From positions 1-41,699 of the forward strand of contig CAKQXI010000006.1 of NCBI GenBank assembly GCA_934281565.1: DNA of 41,699 nucleotides, in the 5' to 3' direction. This document shows, piece after piece, positions 30,983 through 38,666 of this stretch. The DNA is from an uncultured Prevotella sp. (lineage in GTDB: Bacteria; Bacteroidota; Bacteroidia; Bacteroidales; Bacteroidaceae). The stretch's first letter is position 1. Each line of letters begins with the position of its first letter. A program made the translations under genes and the position numbers. The notes below the pieces were generated by a model, which worked only from the letters and a program-made list of their open reading frames with translations, was not told the DNA's origin and ran no database searches.

Positions 30983-32101
30983 ATGGCTGAACGCAAGATA
31001 ATCCACATAGACATGGATGCTTTCTTTGCATCAGTTGAGCAAAGGGACAATCCAGAGCTTCGAGGCAAACCAATAGCGGTGGGCTTCGATGGTCCTCGTG
31101 GTGTGGTATCGACGGCCAGCTATGAAGCACGCAAGTATGGCGTTCATTCCGCCCAACCGATAGCACGAGCCAAGCGCCTCTGTCCTCATCTCATCATCAT
31201 ACCTTGCCGACATGAGCATTACAAGGAAGTATCTCTACAAATCCATCATATCTTCCAAGAATATACCGACCTCATAGAGCCTATCTCCATAGACGAAGCT
31301 TTTCTTGATGTTACCAATAATAAGAAAGGTATGGAGCTGGCGGTAGACATTGCCAAGGATATTAAACGGCGTATTCGGGAGGAAGTTCACCTTACGGCTT
31401 CCGCTGGCATCAGCTATTGTAAGTTTCTTGCCAAGGTTGCATCCGACTACCGTAAGCCTGATGGCATCTGCACCATCCACCCCGATAAAGCACTTGATTT
31501 CATTGCCCAATTGCCTGTGGAAGACTTCTGGGGTGTAGGCAAAAAGACCCTACAAAGAATGCACTTCATGGGGATATTCAATGGTGCCGACCTTAGGAAA
31601 GTATCGGAGCGACATTTGGTGGAAGTGTTCGGAAAGGCTGGGCATACCTTTTATGACTTTGCACGAGGTATTGACAATCGACCTGTCGTGACTTATCGCG
31701 AGCGAAAATCCGTAGGATGCGAGCAAACGTTCTTAGAAGACATCAGCACAAAGTCGACCGTTATCATTGAGCTTTACCACACGGTTCTCGAACTTATCGA
31801 CCGTATCAACAAGAGTAAGTTCGAGGGGAGGACATTGACTTTGAAAGTTAAGTATGCCGACTTCACCCAGATTACTCGTAGTTTCTCACAAGATAAAATC
31901 CTAAAGAAGAAAATCGACATACTTCCTCTTGCCAAGCAATTGCTCAAACAGGTGGATTACTCCTCCGCCCACCCTATCCGATTGCTTGGTCTATCGGTAA
32001 GCAACGCCACCACAGAAGAAGCACAAAAGGAGGACAAAGAGAACAGCAATCACAAGCCTGAATATAGAGAACTGGAAATAGAGTTTGAGGAATGGATATG
32101 A
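30983..32101 (+). CDS. dinB: DNA polymerase IV (Y-family)
   Basis: A 372-residue translesion polymerase. Catalytic carboxylates are in HIDMDAFFASVE (Asp10) and SIDEAFLDV (Asp104, Glu105). Palm/finger segments SYEARKYGVHSAQP and SAGISYCKFLAKVASDYRKPDG, the thumb GVGKKTLQRMHFMGI and the little-finger domain (SVGCEQTFLEDI onward) are all in place. It lacks a clear beta-clamp motif at the extreme C-terminus, ending in a charged KEDKENSNHKPEYRELE tail. It follows the fumarase terminator by only a few bases and is convergent with the fructokinase gene, with 5 bp between stop codons. Confidence 0.95.
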   Translation: MAERKIIHIDMDAFFASVEQRDNPELRGKPIAVGFDGPRGVVSTASYEARKYGVHSAQPIARAKRLCPHLIIIPCRHEHYKEVSLQIHHIFQEYTDLIEPISIDEAFLDVTNNKKGMELAVDIAKDIKRRIREEVHLTASAGISYCKFLAKVASDYRKPDGICTIHPDKALDFIAQLPVEDFWGVGKKTLQRMHFMGIFNGADLRKVSERHLVEVFGKAGHTFYDFARGIDNRPVVTYRERKSVGCEQTFLEDISTKSTVIIELYHTVLELIDRINKSKFEGRTLTLKVKYADFTQITRSFSQDKILKKKIDILPLAKQLLKQVDYSSAHPIRLLGLSVSNATTEEAQKEDKENSNHKPEYRELEIEFEEWI

Positions 32102-32106
32102 AAACC

Positions 32107-32994
32107 TTATTCCTTAAATCTCTCTGGTATCGCTGGCATCGCACCATTCTGGGTGCAAACGTACGCACTAACTTCCACGGCTAACTTATGAGCCTCCACC
32201 ACACTCTTTCCTTTCAAGATACTTGCACAAAAAGTACCAGTGAATGAGTCGCCAGCACCAACCGTATCGGCAACCTTTACTTTTGGAGTTTCCTGGAAAG
32301 ACTTGAAGCCTGGAGTGAACACATAACTTCCATTGACACCACAAGTCAATACGAGCATATCAAGATTGTACTTGCCCAATATCAACCAACATTTGTTCTC
32401 TATATCCAAGCCAGGATAACCAAAGAGACGACCGATAGTAACCAATTCCTCATCATTAATCTTCAAGACATTGCAACGCTTCAAGCTCTCGCAAATCACC
32501 TCCTTGGTATAGAAACTCTGACGAAGATTTATGTCGAATATCTTCAAACAACTTTCGGGCGTATGGTCAAGGAACTCATAGATGGTCTTGCGACTTACTT
32601 CATTGCGCTGAGCCAAGGAACCCCAACATACGGCACACGTATTGACGGCAATCTCCTTGATGTCATCAGTGAATGGAATGTTATCCCAAGCTACACCCTG
32701 TTTGATTTCATAAGTAGGAACGCCCTCGTCGTCGAGTGTTACTTGGACAGTACCTGTTGGATAATCCACCTTAGGTAACACATATCTAAGTTTCTTCTCA
32801 TCCAACTGGCGGAGAGCTTCTCCACCCAAGGCGTCATTGCCCACGGCACTGACCGCCACAGAGTGCAAGCCATGTTGCCCTGCATGGTAAGCGAAATTAG
32901 CAGGAGCACCTCCTAACTTAGAACCTGTTGGGAATACATCAAAAAGTATCTCACCCAAACCTACACAATATTTATTATTTAATTCTGTATTCAT
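32107..32994 (-). CDS. Fructokinase (PfkB family)
   Basis: A 295-residue ribokinase-fold sugar kinase. N-terminal GEILFDVFPTGSKLGGAPANFAYHAGQHG is the sugar-binding signature, ending in the GGAPANFA segment typical for fructokinases; the C-terminal TVGAGDSFTGTF supplies the anion hole and catalytic base (Asp249). It is the last gene of the fructan locus, 32 bp after the MFS transporter gene. Probable role: fructose to fructose-6-phosphate after import. Specificity is inferred from context plus the family. Confidence 0.92.
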   Translation of the reverse strand: MNTELNNKYCVGLGEILFDVFPTGSKLGGAPANFAYHAGQHGLHSVAVSAVGNDALGGEALRQLDEKKLRYVLPKVDYPTGTVQVTLDDEGVPTYEIKQGVAWDNIPFTDDIKEIAVNTCAVCWGSLAQRNEVSRKTIYEFLDHTPESCLKIFDINLRQSFYTKEVICESLKRCNVLKINDEELVTIGRLFGYPGLDIENKCWLILGKYNLDMLVLTCGVNGSYVFTPGFKSFQETPKVKVADTVGAGDSFTGTFCASILKGKSVVEAHKLAVEVSAYVCTQNGAMPAIPERFKE

Positions 32995-33026
32995 AACCTT
33001 AATATTTTTGAAGTTAACTCCTTACA

Positions 33027-34184
33027 TTACATTTTAACATTCTTGATATATGTAAAAAGATAGATGACACCTACTGCCATAACAAGCACCGCACCAATCT
33101 GCCCAATGGCATCGCTGGCAAATCCCATGATAAGAGGGAATACCGTACCACCAAAAAGTCCCATAATCATCAAGCCACTCACTTCGTTCTTCTTTTCTGG
33201 CAAAGCCAAGAGAGCTTGCGAGAATACGATGGAGAACACATTGGAGTTGCCATATCCCACCAAGGCGATGGCGATATAGAGCACCAACTTGCTCTCGCCA
33301 AAGAACATACCTATCATACTCAATGCCATCATCACGATACTGATGGTAAAGAACAAACGTGGCTTCATCACACGGAGGAAAACCGTTCCAGTGAAGCATC
33401 CGATGGTACGGAAGATGAAGTAGAGAGATGTGGCAAAAGCTGCCTCATTCAAAGTCCACCCTAAACGCTCCATCAAGATTTTTGGAGCCGTGGTATTGGT
33501 GCCAACATCGATACCTACATGGCACATGATGCCTATAAAAGAAAGCAACACGATAGGTTTGCCCAAGAGCTTGAAGCAATCCACAAAGCCCGATGCCTTG
33601 ATTTCCAACTTTTCCTCCTCAATGGGAGTACCTGCCAAGAAAATAGTGGCAAAGACACCTATTATCATATAAATCGGGAAAAGCACACGCCAACCCAAGC
33701 CAAAACTTGGAATACTTGCCACGGCACCCCACATGGCGATATATGGAGCCATAAATGAGGCGATGGCTTTGACAAACTGACCAAAGGTCAAAGTGGAAGC
33801 CAAGTTCCTTCCTGATGTCACAGCAGACACCAATGGGTTCAAAGATGTCTGCATCAAGGCATTGCCTATACCTAAAAGTGAGAATGACACAAGCATGATG
33901 CCAAAAGTCTCATCAAAGATAGGCAAAAGAAGCGAAATGACCGTCACGATAAGTGAGAGCAACACTGTCTTCTTGCGACCTATCTTATTCATCAGCATTC
34001 CCGTAGGTACCGAGAATATCAGAAACCAGAAGAACACCAATGAGGGAAACAAATTGGCTGTACCATCATTCAGGTCGAGGTCTTCCTTTACATAATTGGA
34101 GGCGATGCCCACCAAGTCTACAAACCCCATGGCGAAGAAACAAAGCATCACGGGGATGAGGGTAAGTTTCATTGACTTTTCCAT
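33027..34184 (-). CDS. MFS sugar transporter (FHS type, likely fructose)
   Basis: A 385-residue inner-membrane carrier with twelve predicted segments. The N-terminal FFAMGFVDLVGIASNYVKEDL, GMLMNKIGRKKTVLLSL and GIGNALMQTSLNPLVSAV fit the fucose/glucose/galactose (FHS) branch of the major facilitator superfamily. Comparable carriers accompany fructokinase and GH32 genes in the well-known Bacteroides fructan locus. It is 17 bp from the GH32 gene and precedes the kinase, so it is expected to import fructose released in the periplasm. Confidence 0.88.
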   Translation of the reverse strand: MEKSMKLTLIPVMLCFFAMGFVDLVGIASNYVKEDLDLNDGTANLFPSLVFFWFLIFSVPTGMLMNKIGRKKTVLLSLIVTVISLLLPIFDETFGIMLVSFSLLGIGNALMQTSLNPLVSAVTSGRNLASTLTFGQFVKAIASFMAPYIAMWGAVASIPSFGLGWRVLFPIYMIIGVFATIFLAGTPIEEEKLEIKASGFVDCFKLLGKPIVLLSFIGIMCHVGIDVGTNTTAPKILMERLGWTLNEAAFATSLYFIFRTIGCFTGTVFLRVMKPRLFFTISIVMMALSMIGMFFGESKLVLYIAIALVGYGNSNVFSIVFSQALLALPEKKNEVSGLMIMGLFGGTVFPLIMGFASDAIGQIGAVLVMAVGVIYLFTYIKNVKM

Positions 34185-34201
34185 AATTAAATTCTCCTTC
34201 T

Positions 34202-36121
34202 TTACAATGCTAATTTATGCACCTTTACATTCTTAAACTCAGCTTTGCCACCCTTGCTATAAAGCTTCACATTCTCGTAGGAAGCTACAGGGAACACGAG
34301 GTTGGTCATGGCGATGCGACCCTCATTGACGAACAACTCAACAGATGACTTATCCACGAAGATATCCACATGGTAGGTAGTCTTGACATCGCAGAGATTC
34401 AATGGAGCCCATGTGGCAAGAGCGAAATCATTCTTATAATTAATAGAGTTTTCCATACGAGCTGGTTGCTTGGCTTGTTGCTCACGTTGCTTGTCCCAAG
34501 CCAACTCGATGTCGTGAGGAACCGCTTTCTTGCCAAAGTCGGTAAGACCACTCTCTGTACGATCCATAATGACCTTGCCTTTCTTCATATCGAAGTATAT
34601 CATAGTACGCTCACGCTTGTTGTTAGAGATTTCAATACCAGCAATGCCATTGGCATCAGGAGTGATGTCTGCCTCTATCTCGAAAGCACCCTCCATATTG
34701 TGGGCAACTCCATTGAAAGCCTTGGCTCCATCTACGGTCTCATCACCTAACTCATGAGACACCTTTCTGAGGACATAAACCTCTGGAGCCACATTCTCTG
34801 AGATATAGTACTTACCATCTTTCTCATAGAGCTTCAGTTCTCTTGGCAAGCCATTGGCACCACGATTTTGCTTGAACGGAGTGAGATTGGCATACTGCCA
34901 GTTGCTCATCCAAGTCATCGCCAACACCCTATCACCTGTATTAGAATAAGTCACGGTAGCATAGTGGTCCTTACCCCAGTCGAGCCATTTCACATCGTGA
35001 CCATCAGGACAAGTAAAATCCTTGCCATCGAAATCGCCCACGAAATACTCCGTGGCACTTCCACCAAACCAGCAACCTGGGTTTACATTCATAATCATCA
35101 CCCATTTCATGTTCTTCTTGTCTCCATTCACTGGCAACTGGAAGAAGTCTGGACACTCATATTGACATGGCTGCTGTCCTAATCCCTTGCCAAAAGCACT
35201 GACATAAGTCCATTTCTTAAGATTTTTAGACTTGTAGAATCGAGTCTCCTTATCGGCAGATACAATCATGTACCAGCACTTGCCTTTCTCATACCAGAAC
35301 ACCTTAGGGTCACGGAAGTCCTTCAATCCATCGAAAGGGGTAAGTACTGGATTGCCCTCATACTTGGTAAAGGTGCGACCATTGTCTGTGCTATAAGCCA
35401 TGCACTGCACCTCATCATGGTTAGTGCTATTATTGGTATAGATGGCAATGATGGCATTCTTACCATAACCAGCCGTATTGTTCTTATCCACCACTGAACT
35501 TCCAGAGAAGATATGTCCCACTGGGTCACGGGCGATGGCTGGGTCGAGATGTTCCCAATGTAAGAGGTCCTTGCTCACGGCGTGTCCCCAGTGCATATTG
35601 CCCCATTTTGAACCGTATGGGTTATATTGGAAATAGAGATGGTACTCACCATCCTTATATACCATACCATTAGGATCGTTCATCCAACCATAAAGAGGCG
35701 TGAAGTGATAACTTGGGCGATAATAATCGGTATTGGTGGTATCGAAAGTATCGCTGAGTTTCATCAAGTTCAGAGCGAGAGCGTCTTTCTTCAATCCCAA
35801 GATTTTCACGATAGCAGTCTTGCCATGGATTGCTTTGCCGGCTGCATTCTTCTTCAAAGAGAATGGAACATAATAATCAGCTCCATTCTGAGCCAAGCGA
35901 ACGTCCATCCACGTATCGTCCTTTTCACCAGTGGCAAGAATTACTTGAGCCTCATCTTTATCTTCCTGAACAGGCAAGAGAAGATATTTGGTTGGGTTCT
36001 CCACACGAATAATCGTAGTATCACCTTTATGTTCGATATTCATTTTCTGTGCGAAGACAGAAAGAGTAGCTGATGCCATCATCATCAAGCAAGCAGCCTT
36101 AGCTATATGGTTTGTTTTCAT
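34202..36121 (-). CDS. Glycoside hydrolase family 32 (fructan beta-fructosidase) with N-terminal DUF4980-like domain
   Basis: A 639-residue exported enzyme with signal peptide ending near ...SVFAQ (25). Residues of about 26-130 form a beta-sandwich like DUF4980, found in Bacteroidetes GH32 enzymes. The five-bladed catalytic domain begins with WMNDPNG (146-152, nucleophile Asp149), followed by FSGSSVV, FRDPKVF (transition-state Asp) and YECPDFF (acid/base Glu). The C-terminal beta-sandwich ends with VDIFVDKSSVELFVNEG. Activity is removal of fructose from levan, inulin or sucrose; exo or endo mode cannot be read. No lipobox is present, so it is likely periplasmic. It follows the barrel gene by 18 bp. 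Confidence 0.93.
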   Translation of the reverse strand: MKTNHIAKAACLMMMASATLSVFAQKMNIEHKGDTTIIRVENPTKYLLLPVQEDKDEAQVILATGEKDDTWMDVRLAQNGADYYVPFSLKKNAAGKAIHGKTAIVKILGLKKDALALNLMKLSDTFDTTNTDYYRPSYHFTPLYGWMNDPNGMVYKDGEYHLYFQYNPYGSKWGNMHWGHAVSKDLLHWEHLDPAIARDPVGHIFSGSSVVDKNNTAGYGKNAIIAIYTNNSTNHDEVQCMAYSTDNGRTFTKYEGNPVLTPFDGLKDFRDPKVFWYEKGKCWYMIVSADKETRFYKSKNLKKWTYVSAFGKGLGQQPCQYECPDFFQLPVNGDKKNMKWVMIMNVNPGCWFGGSATEYFVGDFDGKDFTCPDGHDVKWLDWGKDHYATVTYSNTGDRVLAMTWMSNWQYANLTPFKQNRGANGLPRELKLYEKDGKYYISENVAPEVYVLRKVSHELGDETVDGAKAFNGVAHNMEGAFEIEADITPDANGIAGIEISNNKRERTMIYFDMKKGKVIMDRTESGLTDFGKKAVPHDIELAWDKQREQQAKQPARMENSINYKNDFALATWAPLNLCDVKTTYHVDIFVDKSSVELFVNEGRIAMTNLVFPVASYENVKLYSKGGKAEFKNVKVHKLAL

Positions 36122-36139
36122 TGTTATTATTGTTTTAAG

Positions 36140-38437
36140 TTAAAATTTCAGTGACGCAGTAAACTCTACGGTGAATGGACGGAGATAACTACCTGTCATA
36201 ATCTGGTTCTTGATACCCTTTGCTTCTTCCTTGGTAATCAACTCTGCACCTGCGATACTACCCTTAGCACCAGTTTGGTTGAGGAAGTTAACTACTGTGC
36301 ATCCGAGAGCAAGACGCTTGTTGACTTGCCAGTTTAAACCTCCGAATGTTTCCCAGTGACCATTGAAGTAGTAAGCCTCATTAATGTTGGCGTAGGTCTT
36401 GCTGAAGTAACGGAAGCTCGTCCAAAGTTTGATGCTCTTGGTAATCATATAACTTGGATCCAACTCGATGAGCACCTCAGGAATTTCAGCTACAATATTG
36501 CCTGTGGCATTAATGTTGCCCACATATCCATCATTGAAAGTAACAGATGTCTCAAACTTCTTGTAAGTTGGCTTTTGGTAAGTAAAGAGGAAGTGGAAAT
36601 CAAATCCCTTGAATGGATGAGCCACAGCATCGGTTGTCCATCCCCATGTTTGGATGTCGTAAGCCAAAGGAGCTGCCTTGATTTCACTGCCGTGCTGAAG
36701 ATTGAGTGTAGAGTTGTTGGTCTTCGAGATATAAGAGAACAACGAGGTCAAGCTCAACCAAGAGTTGTTGTAATAAATACCTGCTCTGCCTAATGGCACA
36801 GAAATCTTGTCGGTATTTGGCAAGGTAGCTGGTGCAAACGCCTCAAACTTAGGATGCTGAACGATATAAGTGAAGTCGCCAGTGAAACCGAAGTTTTTCG
36901 TTAACTTATAGGTGACAGCAACTGAGAAGTCATAATTAAACCAGTTGTAGCTCAAATCTGTTGGAGCAATCTTGGTTCCATCTGCAGCAGTTGCACCGAG
37001 ATAATAATCAGCAAATCTTCCTACGAAATCGCCTTGGGCGTTCTTGACGGCAGCATTCTCACCTTTCAAACGTTGCCACTCCAAGCGAGCACCATAGTAA
37101 AGGTTCAACTTCTTGGTAATGTCCCAGTCATGAGTGAAGTAAATTGCCAACTTGTTCTCGCCACCTTTATAATACTCCGAAGCATTCTTGTTGAAATCAT
37201 AGAAGTAATCACCTCGTTGGTTGGCATCCCAAACCCTTAGGGCATAACTGCCATCCGCAGGCACACTCTGGTCGTACATCGTGGTGTTGGAAGCGTAGTC
37301 GATATGGTAATACCACTCATTCAATCCCAAACGGAAAGTGGAAGTCTTCAACTTCTTGCTCAACTCCGTGGTAAAAAGCAACTCATCTATGGTTCCAGCA
37401 TTGAGACAAGACATACGAGTCTGGACATACTGACCATCGTAAGCCTTGGTCTGTCCATCAATGGCACGATACATATAATTATATACGCTTTGGTTATCGG
37501 CACTCTTTAAGTCGATGATTGCCATTGGAGTCTGATATACCATCGCACCACGAGAGTGGTCGTACTTCAAGGATGCTTTCCAAGCCAAGCCGTTGTCCCA
37601 CTTATAATTGTTCATCAATGTCACCTCGCTCATCTTGTTCAAGCAAGCATCATAGAGGGTGGTTTGCTTCAACTCACCAGTGCGCATATCCCGATAAGTT
37701 ATCGTGTTGTCGATAGGCAGATAAGAGGTAGTACCGAGTTTGAAATCCCCAAACTCCTTTACGCTTCCATCGCCTACATAGATGAAAGGTGCGCTCTGGG
37801 TGGCATAGTTATAAACATTATGACTGTTGGCATACTTATACATGGCAGTAAACTCGCCACGATTATTATTGTATCTCTTGGTAAGGAGAGCCTTGTAAAT
37901 CTGAGTACGATCCTGATAAGGAGTTGACTTAATCTTGAATGTTCCGGGATCGAAATCTTGATACATATTGAAACTATAATACCAATCCTTGCCGAGGTCA
38001 CCGTTCATATTGAGTGAAAATTCCTGCAATCCGAAGTGGTTGCTCTTATAGTTGAGCGTACCATTAAATCCTTTCTTTCCCACTTGGGTGAAAGAATTGA
38101 CGGCATATCCAATGTTACCTGTGGTGATGGCTGTCTCTGCTATCTTGAGCAATCCCTGATGACTCAAACTAACATCGCCACGCCAAATGGTATTCACTGA
38201 ATGAGGATTGGTAGCGTATGTGACAGGCAAACCATTCTCCAATACGTTGACATCGGCTGATGGTAAACCAATCTGAATCTCACGAGGTCCATTGGCACTG
38301 GCAGCATTAAGCATCACGTTGCGATTACCTTCCTCCTTGGAGTTTGCATTCTCGTCTTGTGCGAAAGTAACAGAAACTGGAATCAATGAAAGTGCGAGCA
38401 TCATGGCAGCACTCTTTCCATTAAATAAGGTATTCAT
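36140..38437 (-). CDS. TonB-dependent receptor-like outer-membrane barrel protein with reduced plug
   Basis: A 765-residue protein with signal peptide (cleaved near TFAQ, residue 27). From about residue 130 on, it alternates aromatic beta-strands and long loops, and it ends in FTVEFTASLKF, an outer-membrane barrel C-terminus with terminal phenylalanine. The first 100 mature residues (RNVMLNAASANGPREIQIGLPSADVNVLENGLPVTY...) look like a shortened plug. I see no carboxypeptidase-like N-terminal domain and no obvious TonB box. It takes the position that SusC holds in ordinary loci and has no SusD next to it. Likely imports fructo-oligosaccharides or acts as a porin; inferred from context. Confidence 0.75.
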   Translation of the reverse strand: MNTLFNGKSAAMMLALSLIPVSVTFAQDENANSKEEGNRNVMLNAASANGPREIQIGLPSADVNVLENGLPVTYATNPHSVNTIWRGDVSLSHQGLLKIAETAITTGNIGYAVNSFTQVGKKGFNGTLNYKSNHFGLQEFSLNMNGDLGKDWYYSFNMYQDFDPGTFKIKSTPYQDRTQIYKALLTKRYNNNRGEFTAMYKYANSHNVYNYATQSAPFIYVGDGSVKEFGDFKLGTTSYLPIDNTITYRDMRTGELKQTTLYDACLNKMSEVTLMNNYKWDNGLAWKASLKYDHSRGAMVYQTPMAIIDLKSADNQSVYNYMYRAIDGQTKAYDGQYVQTRMSCLNAGTIDELLFTTELSKKLKTSTFRLGLNEWYYHIDYASNTTMYDQSVPADGSYALRVWDANQRGDYFYDFNKNASEYYKGGENKLAIYFTHDWDITKKLNLYYGARLEWQRLKGENAAVKNAQGDFVGRFADYYLGATAADGTKIAPTDLSYNWFNYDFSVAVTYKLTKNFGFTGDFTYIVQHPKFEAFAPATLPNTDKISVPLGRAGIYYNNSWLSLTSLFSYISKTNNSTLNLQHGSEIKAAPLAYDIQTWGWTTDAVAHPFKGFDFHFLFTYQKPTYKKFETSVTFNDGYVGNINATGNIVAEIPEVLIELDPSYMITKSIKLWTSFRYFSKTYANINEAYYFNGHWETFGGLNWQVNKRLALGCTVVNFLNQTGAKGSIAGAELITKEEAKGIKNQIMTGSYLRPFTVEFTASLKF

Positions 38438-38486
38438 AAATTGTACGGTTTAAATGTTGTTAGCGTTATTGTTTTATTTTTCATCG

Positions 38487-38521
38487 CAAAAGTAGATAAA
38501 GGTCTGAATACCAGCTTCAAA
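38487..38521 (-). promoter_or_regulatory. Promoter for the fructan operon
   Basis: On the minus strand TTTG (38518-38521), a 23-bp spacer (a little long) and TACTTTTG (38487-38494), 50 bp before the barrel-gene ATG. The weak spacing fits an activator-dependent promoter. Confidence 0.5.
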
Positions 38522-38545
38522 TATTCTTTCATGAAATAAAAATAT

Positions 38546-38581
38546 TCGTTCATTGTAACATTTCTGTTAGACAATGAACGA
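38546..38581 (-). terminator. Hairpin downstream of the regulator gene
   Basis: An 11-bp perfect stem (38546-38556 with 38571-38581) and 14-nt loop; on the minus strand it is followed by AATATTTTTATTTC. It could end the regulator transcript, or overlap the operator for the fructan operon. Confidence 0.55.
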
Positions 38582-38595
38582 TTTTTTGTTAGACA
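38565..38595. promoter_or_regulatory. Possible regulator-binding direct repeat
   Basis: TGTTAGACA occurs at 38565-38573 and 38587-38595, start to start 22 bp (two helical turns), 45-75 bp upstream of the -33 element of the fructan operon. GACAG-CTAA-CTGTC follows at 38592-38605. Spacing and position fit an AraC-type dimer site. Confidence 0.4.
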
Positions 38596-38666
38596 GCTAA
38601 CTGTCCGAACTCTCGACAGTCAGGTAACTCTGGTTAAGTTTATCACTAAGAGTATGTTTAACAATC

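Noticed and set aside
38546..38581. Hairpin as a clear intrinsic terminator for the regulator gene only
   Set aside because: Not settled: the T-rich tail is interrupted and the hairpin overlaps the direct repeats, so a regulatory role is equally possible.
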